A stretch of DNA of 47,537 nt from an uncultured Porphyromonadaceae bacterium (GCA_947427285.1 CANEHE010000016.1:1-47537), one strand, 5' to 3'; shown: positions 32,252 through 42,086, counted from the first letter of the stretch. Numbers and translations: made by a program. The notes: generated from the sequence alone by a model not told the origin.

Positions 32252-33384
32252 CATCAGTAGAAATACGACAGATCGATCCAGCCGACAAACGTGGTCTGAA
32301 AGCCTTCACGGAGTTTCAGATAAATCTTTATGACGGCAATCCATACTATGTGCCGCCATTGGTCAGCGATGATGTGCGCACACTCTCCCCTTCGGAAAAT
32401 CCGGCTTTCGACTTCTGCGAGGCCGCATATTTCATGGCCTTCCGTCAAGGAAAACCTGTGGGGCGCATAGCCGGAATCATCAATCATCAGGTCAACGCCG
32501 ACAACAAGAAACACAACGCCCGCTTCGGGTTCGTGGACTTCATCGACGATCCGGAAGTGAGCGAGGCCCTTTTCAAGGCCGTCGCCGACTGGGCGCGTGC
32601 CCGCGGGATGAAACGCCTCATAGGTCCTCTCGGATTCACCGACCTCGATCATGAAGGGATGCTTGTGGAGGGATTCGAGGAGCTGTCCACGATGGCCACC
32701 ATCTACAATTATCCCTACTACCCGGTCCATCTGAAGCGTCTCGGTTTCCACAAGGAGTCGGACTGGGTGGAGTTTGTGATGGATGTGCCCGACGCCATAC
32801 CTGAGAAGTATGCCCGCATAGCCGACATAGTACGCAAGAAGTTCGGACTGCGCACCATACACTACACTTCGCGCAAACGGATCAAGACCGAATACGGACG
32901 AGCACTGTTTCATCTCATCAACGATGCCTACGACGGTCTGTATGAGTATTCGCGCCTGTCCGAGAAGCAGATAGACTATTATATCTCGCTCTATCTGAAC
33001 CTTCTCAATCTGGAGCTGGTCAGTCTGGTGGTTGACTCTTCGGACTGTCTGGTGGGTGTGGGCATCTCTATGCCGTCCATGAGCCGCGCGCTGCAGAAGT
33101 CGCGGGGCAAGATGCTTCCCTTCGGCTGGGTGCATCTCCTGAAAGGGCTCAAGGGGAAGAACGACCGCGTCGACCTCATGCTGGTGGCCGTGAAACCCGA
33201 ATACCAGAATAAAGGGGTGAACGCTCTTCTCTTCACTGACCTGATTCCTAAATATATCCGCTACGGCTACAAGTGGGCCGAGTCAAATCCGGAGATGGAG
33301 ACCAACGAGAAGGTACAGAGCCAGTGGAGTTATTTCAAACACAGGCAACACCGTCGCCGCCGCTCATTCGCAAAAGAGATCTGA
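32248..33384 (+). CDS. GNAT-type N-acetyltransferase-like protein
   Basis: The protein has 378 residues from the ATG at 32248, which overlaps the pseudokinase stop (ATGA). It begins VEIRQIDPADKRGLKAFTEF, then NPYYVPPLV and GRIAGIINHQ, and near the end has LMLVAVKPEYQNKGVNALLF, which resembles the acetyl-CoA pyrophosphate-binding loop of GNAT enzymes (motif A). This matches a family of roughly 380-residue proteins common in Bacteroidales whose substrate is unknown. There is no signal peptide. Its tight link to a membrane pseudokinase hints at regulation of the acetyltransferase at the membrane; this is inference. Confidence 0.75.
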   Translation: MTSVEIRQIDPADKRGLKAFTEFQINLYDGNPYYVPPLVSDDVRTLSPSENPAFDFCEAAYFMAFRQGKPVGRIAGIINHQVNADNKKHNARFGFVDFIDDPEVSEALFKAVADWARARGMKRLIGPLGFTDLDHEGMLVEGFEELSTMATIYNYPYYPVHLKRLGFHKESDWVEFVMDVPDAIPEKYARIADIVRKKFGLRTIHYTSRKRIKTEYGRALFHLINDAYDGLYEYSRLSEKQIDYYISLYLNLLNLELVSLVVDSSDCLVGVGISMPSMSRALQKSRGKMLPFGWVHLLKGLKGKNDRVDLMLVAVKPEYQNKGVNALLFTDLIPKYIRYGYKWAESNPEMETNEKVQSQWSYFKHRQHRRRRSFAKEI

Positions 33385-33385
33385 T

Positions 33386-33468
33386 AATTTAGAATTTTGA
33401 ATTTAGAATGGTGAATGGGAAATGGAGAATTCAGAATTCAAAATTCAACATTTAAAATTCAAAATTGA
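33386..33468. repeat. AT-rich intergenic microrepeat (GAATTTAGAATG type)
   Basis: The gap before purC is almost wholly built of AATTTAGAATTTTGAATTTA-like units on one side and AATTCAAAATTCAACATTTA-like units on the other, so the two halves are roughly inverse complements. It is related to 191-227 and 348-397. Confidence 0.6.
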
Positions 33469-33480
33469 CAAAAACCTGAC

Positions 33481-34437
33481 ATGGAAACGCTTACACATAC
33501 TGATTTCAATTTCAAAGGACAAAAGTCCGTATATCACGGCAAAGTGCGCGATGTCTATGACATCGACGACAAGTATATAGTAATGGTGGCTACTGACCGC
33601 ATCTCGGCCTTCGACGTGGTCCTTCCCAAAGGGATACCTTATAAGGGACAGGTGCTCAATCAGATAGCCGCTGCATTTCTTGACGCCACTTCCGACATAG
33701 TTCCCAACTGGAAGATCGCTGTGCCTGATCCGATGGTGACTGTGGGACTGAAATGCGAGCCTCTCAAGATAGAGATGATAGTGCGCGGATATATCGCTGG
33801 ATCGGCCTGGCGCGAATATGCGGCTGGCGCACGCGAGATATGCGGTGTGAAACTGCCCGACGGTCTCCGTGAGAACCAAAAACTCGACTCTCCCATCCTC
33901 ACACCGACTACCAAGGCTGACGAGGGACACGACGAGAATATCTCGCGCGAGGAGATCATCGCCCGCGGCATCGTGCCGGAAGAGGTCTACAGCCAGGTGG
34001 AGAAGTATGCCCTGGCACTGTTCCTCCGTGGTACCGAGATTGCCGCCAGCCACGGTCTGATTCTTGTCGACACGAAGTATGAGTTCGGTCTTCTCGACGG
34101 AAAAGTGATTCTCATCGACGAAATCCATACACCGGACTCCTCACGTTATTTCTATGCCGACGGCTACACCGAACGTCTGGAGAAGGGGGAACCGCAGCGT
34201 CAGCTCTCCAAGGAGTTTGTGCGCCAGTGGCTGATAGAGCATGGCTTCATGGGCAAACCGGGCCAGAAAATGCCTGAGATGACCGATGAATACTGCGATG
34301 AGGTGAGCCGCAGATATATAGAGCTTTACGAGCATATCACAGGCAGCAGGTTCGTGCCCGGCGAGACCGACCGCAAACCACTCGACCAGCGGATTTACGA
34401 CAACGTGGCCGTCTGCCTGTCGGGACTTTCTCTTTAA
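33481..34437 (+). CDS. purC: Phosphoribosylaminoimidazole-succinocarboxamide synthase
   Basis: The protein has 318 residues. It is SAICAR synthetase, which joins CAIR and L-aspartate with ATP in purine synthesis. Visible: [28 protein letters not shown] outlines the N-terminal ATP-binding region (KVRDVYD, then [12 protein letters not shown]), [11 protein letters not shown] follows, then [18 protein letters not shown], and [30 protein letters not shown] near 200-230 (TKYEFG, then [10 protein letters not shown]). The length is that of the longer, roughly 300-residue PurC form. It is preceded by a repeat-filled gap with no clear promoter. Confidence 0.95.
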   Translation: METLTHTDFNFKGQKSVYHGKVRDVYDIDDKYIVMVATDRISAFDVVLPKGIPYKGQVLNQIAAAFLDATSDIVPNWKIAVPDPMVTVGLKCEPLKIEMIVRGYIAGSAWREYAAGAREICGVKLPDGLRENQKLDSPILTPTTKADEGHDENISREEIIARGIVPEEVYSQVEKYALALFLRGTEIAASHGLILVDTKYEFGLLDGKVILIDEIHTPDSSRYFYADGYTERLEKGEPQRQLSKEFVRQWLIEHGFMGKPGQKMPEMTDEYCDEVSRRYIELYEHITGSRFVPGETDRKPLDQRIYDNVAVCLSGLSL

Positions 34438-34480
34438 GGACTCTAAAGTCTTTAAAGACTCTGAGGTCTCTAAAGCCTTA
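34437..34480. repeat. Palindromic microrepeat (CTTTAAAGACTCTAAAG type)
   Basis: The purC-menG gap contains several TCTAAAGTCT/TTTAAAGACT units, including the perfect 14-bp palindrome AGTCTTTAAAGACT at 34447-34460. There is no T-run, so terminator function is doubtful. Confidence 0.5.
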
Positions 34481-34487
34481 TTAAAAA

Positions 34488-35252
34488 ATGGATAAAAGAG
34501 AAGGGGCTGAGGGGGTGATGCCCTACGACTCCCGGCGCGAAAAGGGGGAGCAGGTGGAGGAGATGTTCGACTCCATCGCTCCGGCCTACGACTTCATGAA
34601 TACCGCAATGACCTTCGGCCTCCACAATTACTGGCGGCGGAGGGCTTTGCGTGCGCTTGAGCGGCTGTCGGGTAAAAACGGCGGACCGCTGCGTCTCCTC
34701 GACATCGCGACAGGCACGGGCGACATTGTTTTCGATCTCGCCCGGCGTTTCCCGTCGGCCTCCATCACCGGTGCGGACCTTTCCGCCGGGATGCTTGCCA
34801 TCGCGCGTAAGAAACTCGCCTCTCTCGACACCGCCACCAGGGGCCGCATACGTTTCGAACAGGCCGACTGTCTGTCGCTCCCTTACGAAGACAACAGTTT
34901 TGACGCGGTGACTGTGGGCTACGGTGTGCGCAATTTCCAGCGTCTGGAGGAGGGCTACCGTGAGATGAGCCGTGTGCTGCGCCCGGGAGGCATACTCTGC
35001 GTCATAGAGCTGTCGCAGCCCTCACGCCAGCCGATGCGAAGCCTCTATGGCCTTTATGCCAACCATCTTATCCCTACAGTAGGACGACTTGTGAGCGGCG
35101 ACTCACGCGCCTACACCTATCTTCCGGAAAGTATCGCGGCGGCTCCGCAGCGCGACAGCATGACAGCGGTCATGACCCGTGCGGGATTCACCGACGCCCG
35201 TTGGCGGTCACTCACTTTCGGGGCAGTGACAATCTATCTCGCCCGGAAATAA
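34488..35252 (+). CDS. menG: Demethylmenaquinone methyltransferase (UbiE/MenG)
   Basis: The protein has 254 residues. It is a class I SAM methyltransferase of the UbiE family, which performs the last step of menaquinone synthesis. Visible: EEMFDSIAPAYDFMNTAMTF near 24-43, SAM motif I LLDIATGTGDIVFDLARRF, the GADLSAGML acidic loop, then DAVTVGYGVRNFQ and RVLRPGGILCVIELSQP. Bacteroidales use menaquinone, so the demethylmenaquinone substrate is the expected one. A terminator follows. Confidence 0.93.
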   Translation: MDKREGAEGVMPYDSRREKGEQVEEMFDSIAPAYDFMNTAMTFGLHNYWRRRALRALERLSGKNGGPLRLLDIATGTGDIVFDLARRFPSASITGADLSAGMLAIARKKLASLDTATRGRIRFEQADCLSLPYEDNSFDAVTVGYGVRNFQRLEEGYREMSRVLRPGGILCVIELSQPSRQPMRSLYGLYANHLIPTVGRLVSGDSRAYTYLPESIAAAPQRDSMTAVMTRAGFTDARWRSLTFGAVTIYLARK

Positions 35253-35275
35253 TATTCCCCCTATAGAACAGAAAA

Positions 35276-35311
35276 AGGGCCAGAATCAGACCGAAGTCTG
35301 ACGCTGGCCCT
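35276..35311. terminator. Bidirectional terminator between convergent menG and the GLUG gene
   Basis: AGGGCCAG (35276-35283) pairs with CTGGCCCT (35304-35311). Nested inside is TCAGAC-CGAA-GTCTGA (35286-35301), a perfect 6-bp stem on a tetraloop. A-rich sequence precedes the stem and GATTTC follows, so it can serve both strands. Confidence 0.7.
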
Positions 35312-35335
35312 GATTTCATGCCTTTACGGCGACGG

Positions 35336-38300
35336 TTATCTTGCCAGAGCTTTCGCCACTGAACAGGAGCCGTCGGTGTAGATGGTCTTCACGATATAGA
35401 TCTCTCCGGCCTCCGGGCGGACGGTGCGGATACCTTTCAGCGTGTAGTATTCCACACGCTCCACCACACGTCCGTCAGTCAGCGTGGAGCCGACACCGGA
35501 GTAAAGTGTCTTGACAGAGAAGGTCTTCTCCAGACCGAGCGACGGTTCGTCGGTCTCTGCCCTGACCCATCCCTCTCCGGCACTGAGGGAGGTGACATTC
35601 CCCTCCTCGTCTATGCCGAGGTTGGTCGATGAAGTCCAGACCACGTGGGGCATCATGCCTACACGGAAGGCCTTGCTGACACTATCCTCCGAGTCGCCCT
35701 CGGCAAAGTCGATATGGGCGGCGTGGAAAGCGGCGAGAGGCACCTCGTCCATGTATGCCAGAGTAGGCAGACAGGCGGGACGGTAGATGAAAGCGTCGCC
35801 GAGGGCGGCGGTCATCATTTCCTTGCGTGTCAGACCTGTGCCAAGAGTGTCACCCTTGATGACCAGAGCGATATCCTTGTCGAAATATGCACTGTCGACG
35901 CGCATGAGCGATGCGTCGACATCTTTGGCTATGGATATAATGGCTATGTTGGATGCATGCAGTGCGGTGTCGGGCACCACAACCTTTCCTACGTTGTAAC
36001 AACGGCTTATCACAGAGCCGCCGTTACCGTTGCTCCACATGCCGCCGCTAATACCGCCCGCGCAGTCGGGAGCGGTGACAGTGCCGTAGTTGTAACACTC
36101 ATGGATCTCGGCGGGGCCATAACCTCCCCAGATGCCTCCGGCACCGTATCCCTTGTCGGGAATCACACGCGAAAGGGTGACGTTTCCGAAGTTGACAGCC
36201 AATTTCACCTGTGCGATGGGCATCGCGCCCGTACCGAAGATACCGGCTGCCGAGGGGACGTTGGAAACCACGTCACCGGAGTTCCAGATACGTTCGGCAG
36301 TGGCACTGAAAGAGCCTATGAATCCACCCACGCCGTTTGCAGACAGGTCGTCTTTCTCCTTGGCGACTGTGACATTTCCGGTGTTGTGACAGTCAGTGAC
36401 GGTACCCGCAGTGATCTTGCCTGCGAAGCCACCGGTCGACTGGGCCTCGTTGTATACCTCGCCCGCATTCCAGGAATTGGAGACGGAGGAGGGCCACGCA
36501 GTGCTGCTCTGCATCTGTCCGATCACGCCGCCTACGGCATAAGCCGTGGAGGAGAAACCGGCGATGCGTCCGGTGTTGTAACATGAATCGACGCTCATGC
36601 CGTTGGTAATTGCACCGATGATACCGGCCACATATCCCTTGCCGCGCAGATTACCGCTGTTGGAGCAACGGCGTATCTCGGAGTGTCCGCTGCCTGCGGT
36701 CTGAGGAGCGATACCGGCCACGTAGCCACCGCCGAGAGCTTCGATGTCGGCTGCGTTGACACAGTCGTAGAAGCGACCTGTCTTGCCCGCACGCCCGGCG
36801 ATGCCGCCGAGATGCATGCGTCCCTGCACGCGTCCTTCGTTGCGGGAATTGGAAATGATACCGAGGTTCATGGCGGCGATACCACCCACATACTGCTGTC
36901 CGGTGTAGGTGGTGCCAGAGGTGTTCTTGAAATTGCCCACTGTGCCGCGGTTGACACAGCTGTCGATGACAGCACCGTCATCGACCTGTCCGGCGAATCC
37001 GCCCACGTAGTTGTAGTTGGTCTGATAGCTGGGGCTGACAGCACCTGAGAAGACAGACTTCTCGATACGTGCGCCGTCGTACATCCGCCCTACGAAACCT
37101 GCTGAATATCCACCCTTGCCGTCGACGTTCATCTTCGACTCGCAGTTGCGGATAGTGCCGTAGAGAAGACCGGCAAAAGCACCGCTGTAGCTGTAGGCTT
37201 TCATATTGCCTGCAAGAGTGAGATTGCGCACAGTGCCTTTCGATCCTACGGTGCCGAAGAAGCCGATATTCTTGCCGGTCTTCGATGCCTCGTCGGTGAA
37301 AGCGATGCCGGAGACAGTCTTGCCGTTGCCGTCGAAATCGCCCTGGAACTGGACCCCGGTGCGTGCGATAGGCGCGAAGGCGACAGTGTCGGGATAAACG
37401 ATGTCGTTCATCACCCGGAAGTGATAACCCTCGTAGTCCATGCCCGAGCGTTCCATGAAGGAGGCGAGCAGAGCGAGATCCTCATGGCTCTTTATCTGGA
37501 AAGGTGCACCTTCCGAGCCTGATCCGGCGAGGATCACAGGAATGGATTTGAGCGGGAATACTTTGGTATACTGTCCGTTGAAGACTGCTGTGAGCGTATC
37601 GGCCACCACATCCTGTTCGGGAAGGGTCACATTGAGCTTGCCGTCGGCGAGGGTGAAGTTCTGTTCCGCCTTAAGCTGCCACACGATGCGGGCATCGGCA
37701 GCGAGATCGGTGGCACGGAGCACGTTGGTGCGTTTCTCACCCTTTCCGAAACGGACGAAAATGCCACGGCGGGCAAGTCCGGCGGGTTCGGCGGCAAACT
37801 CCTTGAGCGATGGATAGGCCGAAGGGAAATACTGCACTTTGTCGGACTTCATTGCGTCGGATCCATCGATCAGTTCGGCGGTGGAGAGGGCAGTGAATCC
37901 CTGCGAAAGTGAGGAACAGCCGTCCATATTGTTGACGGAACCGTCATACCAGTTGTCGCTGACACGACCGCGGCCGTTGGAGTAACCGGCCACACCCCCT
38001 TTGGAATCGGCATCGGAGACCACCAGACCGGATGAGAGACAGCTGACGATGTCTCCGAGTCCGTAACCTGCCGAGTTGGAGCCTACCACGCCACCTATAT
38101 ATTCCGCGCCCGTGACGGTGCCGGAGTTGAAGGCGAGTTCAAGCGTTCCGGCCGACGCACCGGCCACACCGCCGGTGTAGTTGCCTGCGGATGTGATGTC
38201 GGCGTCGTTCTGCGAACCGTAGACGATGCCCATGTTCTGTCCGACGATGCCGCCGGTGTAGTGGCCCGAGGAGGCGATGTCGCCTGAATTGTAACATCCG

Positions 38301-41300
38301 GCGATGCGTCCTCCTTCGTCGAGATGGCCCACGATGCCGCCTGTGCGCTGAGATCCGCGCTTCACAGCGGCGTAGTTGCGGCAGTTCTCCACCGTACCTT
38401 TGGTGTAACCTATCACGGCACCTCCGTAGCCGTAGAACTCAAGATCGCACGAAGAGTCGATGACCACGTTGCGGACCACGCTTGTCGGTGTGCCGATATG
38501 GAAGAGTCCGCCGTAGTTGTAGGTGCCCTGCAGAGCCTGTCCGGCCTCGTTGGTACGGACGGCGCGTATCTTCAATCCCTTCACGGCATGGTTACCGCCG
38601 TCGAAAATACCGGCGAATTCACGCAGATGGTTGCCGGCCGCCACGCCCTGGAAGTCATCGGCCATACCGAAGTCCACGTCGGCTGTCTGGAGGAAGAAAT
38701 CGCCCTCATGGTCGTAGTGCATCACGGCGTTGTCGAGCTTCATGAAGTCGGCCTTAGAGGCGATGAGATAAGGATCGGCCTGTGTGCCTTCCCCCTGGAA
38801 CACTTTTGGAACCACGTTGATGGCGTAGCGGCGTCCGGAGCGTGAGCCGGAGACTGAGGCCACGACAGTGTCGTTGGCATACACGCCGCGGAGCGACAGC
38901 GAGGATCCCTCTCTCATAAGTCCCTCGGAGATGTCGGTCATCTCGCCGCGGCTGAGCACATACCAGCGTACTCCGGCGGGAGAGGCGAGAGTGGCCGTGT
39001 GTTTCATCACGCGGGTCGACTCGCCGTCGGCGAAGAGCACCGCGGCCGCGGAGAGAATCCCTTCGTCGGTGTCGGCGAAGTTCTTGAGCGTGGGGTACAT
39101 GCCGATGTTCGACTTCCATGGAGTGCCGAAACCTTCAGGCAGTCCGGAGATCAGGACACGGGTGTCGCGTCCGTAGACTGTATCGCGCAGGCCTGTGGCC
39201 TGGTTGTCGGTGTAGACGTGTGTGAAAGCGGTGTCGGAGGGTTTTTCGTCAAACATGTCGAGCGTGTATTCGTCGCCGAACACACCGGCATGGGCCGTAC
39301 GCGAGGAAGCGACCACCTGACCTGTGTTGAGACAGTTTCTCACCTTCACCGGTTCGGTCATTCCGTCGATGGAGTTGTAGGAGGTGGTGATGAAGCCGAT
39401 CAGTCCGCCGGTGTATGTGCTTGATCCCGCATGCGACACCTGGCCGGCATTGAAACAGTCAGTCATGGATGAATCGCGGATTATGCCGCAGATGCCGCCG
39501 GTGGGTTCTTCGGTGCCCCCGGTGGATGTGGTGGTGACGGAACCGGTGTTGAGACAACGCTGCATGTCGGCCGCATAGACATACCCGGCGATGCCGCCGG
39601 TGAATCCGTAACCGGAGCCTTGCGTCACAGTGCCGGAGAAGCAGCAGTCGTGGATCTTCCCTTCAAGTGCCGTTGAGAAGGACTGTGCGAGACCGGCGAT
39701 GCCGCCCGCGCACGACGCGCCGTCGGTGAGACGCACCGGAAGACGCACGTCGGCGTCGGAGAAGCATGAGCTTATCTCACCGTAGGAGTAACCGGCCACG
39801 CCGCCGACATATCCGCAGGCGGAGACAGTTCCCGAGAAACCGGAGCGGCGTACCGCGCCGTAGCTGCGGCCTATCACGCCGCCGACACACATACCGGTGG
39901 TGTTGATATCGCCCTGCACGCGGCAGTTGTCTATCACACCCTGCGAATAACCGGCCAGCAGACCCAGATAGTAGCCTGTGCCCCTGAGGCAGGCTTTCCG
40001 GAGGATCACGTTGGAGATCTTCGATTCGGTATAGAGCGCGCCGAAGAGACCCTGGAAGTGATATCCCACGGCGTCGATTGTCAGATTGGAGATGACATGG
40101 TTGTCACCGTCGTAGTTGCCGTTGAAGGCAGCTTTCTGGCTGCCCACAGGGACGAAGCCCTTCACTCCCGACATGTCGATGTCGGCTGTCTGGCGGAAAT
40201 ATTTTCCGGCGAAGGAGTTCTTCTGCGAAGCCTCGGAGAGGGCCTGCAGATCGGCTGCGCTCTTTATGAGCCATGGAGACGAGGCGGTGCCCTGTCCCTC
40301 AAACGATGCCGGGACAGACGGCGGAGCCTGGAGAGTGATGGTCGCGCTCAGGGAGCTGGCCGGCAGCCAGAGGGCCACAAGACCGTCCTGCATGATGGAA
40401 CCGGCCACCCACGGATCGAACGTCACGGTGTTGCCGGTCATGGTGCCTCCTATCGGCGATGTCTTGTCGATGGCGTTTGTCTGCGGATTGATGGGGAAGC
40501 AGTGGAAATCGCCGTAGAGACCCATAGAGGCGATGAACTGCGGGGAGACAGTCACCTTGCGGTCGCTGCCCACACGCGCACGGACGGGCACGCCTGTAGT
40601 GCCGAAGTTGTAGATGGTCATCTCGGCGGGGCTTGCCTGCTCCACCAGAAGCGGATAGGTGATCTGGCTGTCCTGGCCGTCGGTGCGCTTGGTGGCGGTC
40701 ATGGTGGCGTTGGAGGGGATATACTCACCGGAATCGATGGCGGCGAGCATCATCCCGGCGTTGTCGCCGTAGCCCACTATCGCGCCCCACTGGGGAAGCC
40801 GTATCACCCCCTCGGAGTCGATCGAGCCGAGCACAGGCGTAGTGGGGTAGAACTGCACCTTGTCGCCCACATAGCTGATGGGAAACATGTAGACGTCGCC
40901 GTAGGTGGTGTTTTTCCAGATGCGCTGCGGAAGGATGGAGAGGGAGCCTGTAGTGACGTCGACCACAGCGTCTACCGTCTCTTCCAGACCGTAGAAGTTG
41001 TGGATGTGGATCATGGTAGGGTCGCTCTGGTCGGCCACCACCTGCATCACACAGTTCACTTCGCTGCCCCCGTGCACCCAGTCCTTGCCGATATAGTAGC
41101 CCTCGACTATTTTAGCCGGGGCGGATCGGCGGCCACGTGCCGGGGACGGAAGGATCTCCTTGGAAGCCACGGCGTGTCCGGACGGAACAAGCGTCCGGGA
41201 TTCAGGCTCCACAATGCGGATGGTCTGTGCGGCGGCTGATTCAGTACGTGTGCCCTTCTCGGCTGTGGCGATGTCGGCCTCCAGCACCTCCGCGCTGTTG

Positions 41301-41461
41301 AACGAGCGGCTCAGCGAGGTGGCCGGTGCCGTCACGTCGAGCGTCCGGGACCGGTACTCCGGACGGACATGATCCACCACCTTTACCGTGGCGAAAGCGA
41401 TGCCCGCGGAGACCAGACCAAGAGCCGACGTGATAAGCGTCAGTCTTGTAGATTGTCTCAT
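35336..41461 (-). CDS. Second giant secreted GLUG-repeat surface protein
   Basis: The protein has 2041 residues from the ATG at 41461 (MRQSTRLTLITSALGLVSAG, an N-terminal signal sequence); a longer frame from 41539 overlaps frr and is rejected. The plan mirrors the protein at 1485-7484. Two N-terminal beta-rich units end in LPQWG and FDPWV type motifs. Three modules open near residues 387 (FEGQGTASSPWLI), 887 (FQGEGTQADPYLI) and 1310 (AGSGSEGAPFQI). Each has a TADIDM/TADVDF-like segment, a DGDNH/DGNGK-type motif, and many GLUG repeats (GGIAGYVY, GGVVGSNSAGYG, GGIAGRAG). The C-terminus reads EYYTLKGIRTVRPEAGEIYI and ends basic, a T9SS-like tail. It lies 43 nt after frr with no promoter seen. 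Confidence 0.85.
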   Translation of the reverse strand: MRQSTRLTLITSALGLVSAGIAFATVKVVDHVRPEYRSRTLDVTAPATSLSRSFNSAEVLEADIATAEKGTRTESAAAQTIRIVEPESRTLVPSGHAVASKEILPSPARGRRSAPAKIVEGYYIGKDWVHGGSEVNCVMQVVADQSDPTMIHIHNFYGLEETVDAVVDVTTGSLSILPQRIWKNTTYGDVYMFPISYVGDKVQFYPTTPVLGSIDSEGVIRLPQWGAIVGYGDNAGMMLAAIDSGEYIPSNATMTATKRTDGQDSQITYPLLVEQASPAEMTIYNFGTTGVPVRARVGSDRKVTVSPQFIASMGLYGDFHCFPINPQTNAIDKTSPIGGTMTGNTVTFDPWVAGSIMQDGLVALWLPASSLSATITLQAPPSVPASFEGQGTASSPWLIKSAADLQALSEASQKNSFAGKYFRQTADIDMSGVKGFVPVGSQKAAFNGNYDGDNHVISNLTIDAVGYHFQGLFGALYTESKISNVILRKACLRGTGYYLGLLAGYSQGVIDNCRVQGDINTTGMCVGGVIGRSYGAVRRSGFSGTVSACGYVGGVAGYSYGEISSCFSDADVRLPVRLTDGASCAGGIAGLAQSFSTALEGKIHDCCFSGTVTQGSGYGFTGGIAGYVYAADMQRCLNTGSVTTTSTGGTEEPTGGICGIIRDSSMTDCFNAGQVSHAGSSTYTGGLIGFITTSYNSIDGMTEPVKVRNCLNTGQVVASSRTAHAGVFGDEYTLDMFDEKPSDTAFTHVYTDNQATGLRDTVYGRDTRVLISGLPEGFGTPWKSNIGMYPTLKNFADTDEGILSAAAVLFADGESTRVMKHTATLASPAGVRWYVLSRGEMTDISEGLMREGSSLSLRGVYANDTVVASVSGSRSGRRYAINVVPKVFQGEGTQADPYLIASKADFMKLDNAVMHYDHEGDFFLQTADVDFGMADDFQGVAAGNHLREFAGIFDGGNHAVKGLKIRAVRTNEAGQALQGTYNYGGLFHIGTPTSVVRNVVIDSSCDLEFYGYGGAVIGYTKGTVENCRNYAAVKRGSQRTGGIVGHLDEGGRIAGCYNSGDIASSGHYTGGIVGQNMGIVYGSQNDADITSAGNYTGGVAGASAGTLELAFNSGTVTGAEYIGGVVGSNSAGYGLGDIVSCLSSGLVVSDADSKGGVAGYSNGRGRVSDNWYDGSVNNMDGCSSLSQGFTALSTAELIDGSDAMKSDKVQYFPSAYPSLKEFAAEPAGLARRGIFVRFGKGEKRTNVLRATDLAADARIVWQLKAEQNFTLADGKLNVTLPEQDVVADTLTAVFNGQYTKVFPLKSIPVILAGSGSEGAPFQIKSHEDLALLASFMERSGMDYEGYHFRVMNDIVYPDTVAFAPIARTGVQFQGDFDGNGKTVSGIAFTDEASKTGKNIGFFGTVGSKGTVRNLTLAGNMKAYSYSGAFAGLLYGTIRNCESKMNVDGKGGYSAGFVGRMYDGARIEKSVFSGAVSPSYQTNYNYVGGFAGQVDDGAVIDSCVNRGTVGNFKNTSGTTYTGQQYVGGIAAMNLGIISNSRNEGRVQGRMHLGGIAGRAGKTGRFYDCVNAADIEALGGGYVAGIAPQTAGSGHSEIRRCSNSGNLRGKGYVAGIIGAITNGMSVDSCYNTGRIAGFSSTAYAVGGVIGQMQSSTAWPSSVSNSWNAGEVYNEAQSTGGFAGKITAGTVTDCHNTGNVTVAKEKDDLSANGVGGFIGSFSATAERIWNSGDVVSNVPSAAGIFGTGAMPIAQVKLAVNFGNVTLSRVIPDKGYGAGGIWGGYGPAEIHECYNYGTVTAPDCAGGISGGMWSNGNGGSVISRCYNVGKVVVPDTALHASNIAIISIAKDVDASLMRVDSAYFDKDIALVIKGDTLGTGLTRKEMMTAALGDAFIYRPACLPTLAYMDEVPLAAFHAAHIDFAEGDSEDSVSKAFRVGMMPHVVWTSSTNLGIDEEGNVTSLSAGEGWVRAETDEPSLGLEKTFSVKTLYSGVGSTLTDGRVVERVEYYTLKGIRTVRPEAGEIYIVKTIYTDGSCSVAKALAR

Positions 41462-41504
41462 GATGAAATAGTTGAATAATGAAAAGTTGACAAGGGAAGA
41501 CGGC

Positions 41505-42062
41505 TCAGACGGTGAGGATCTCTTTCTCTTTGGCGGCAAACACCTCGTCGATGCGCTTCATGTACTTGTCGTGTATCTTCTGCACCTCGGCCTCGGCGTC
41601 CTTGCCGGAGTCTTCGCTCAGACCGGCTTTCACCTCTTTCTTGATGAGGTCGACGGCCTCGCGACGCGCGTTGCGGACACTGACCTTGGCGTTCTCGGCC
41701 TCACCCTTGCTCTGCTTGACGAGCTGTTTGCGGCGTTCCTCTGTGAGAGGCGGGATACAGATGCGGATCACCTCGCCGTTGTTCTCGGGGGTGACACCGA
41801 GGTCGGAATTGATGATAGCCTTCTCTATCTCCTTGAACATCGACTTCTCCCAGGGGGTGATGGCGATGGTCCGCGCGTCGGGGACGCTGATGTTGGCCAC
41901 ATTTGAAACAGGCGACATAGTGCCGTAATAGTCCACACGGATGCCGTCGAGAAGACGGGGCGACGCCTTGCCGGCGCGGATGTGGCTCAACGTGTCGTCG
42001 AGATACTCCACCGCGAGCTGCATCGACTCGTCGGCGTTGGTGATGATTTCTTTTACTTCCAT
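41505..42062 (-). CDS. frr: Ribosome recycling factor
   Basis: The protein has 185 residues, the standard RRF length. RRF works with EF-G to split ribosomes after termination. Visible: [20 protein letters not shown] near the start (family RxGRA/SP-type motif), [36 protein letters not shown], then [18 protein letters not shown] and RNARREAVD. The gene lies 24 nt after pyrH, the widely conserved pyrH-frr pairing. Confidence 0.96.
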   Translation of the reverse strand: MEVKEIITNADESMQLAVEYLDDTLSHIRAGKASPRLLDGIRVDYYGTMSPVSNVANISVPDARTIAITPWEKSMFKEIEKAIINSDLGVTPENNGEVIRICIPPLTEERRKQLVKQSKGEAENAKVSVRNARREAVDLIKKEVKAGLSEDSGKDAEAEVQKIHDKYMKRIDEVFAAKEKEILTV

Positions 42063-42086
42063 AGTTCGTTATAAAAAGTAGAGGGG

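Noticed and set aside
31454..32254. A 266-codon minus-strand open frame
   Set aside because: It mirrors the pseudokinase gene almost exactly; the plus-strand product has a coherent fold and membrane helix.
34447..34460. Palindrome after purC as an intrinsic terminator
   Set aside because: There is no T-run follows it, and the stem is AT-rich; it is better described as a microrepeat.
40058..41239. A 393-codon plus-strand open frame
   Set aside because: It is antisense to the second GLUG gene, with low-complexity His/Gly/Val-rich translation and no recognisable domain.
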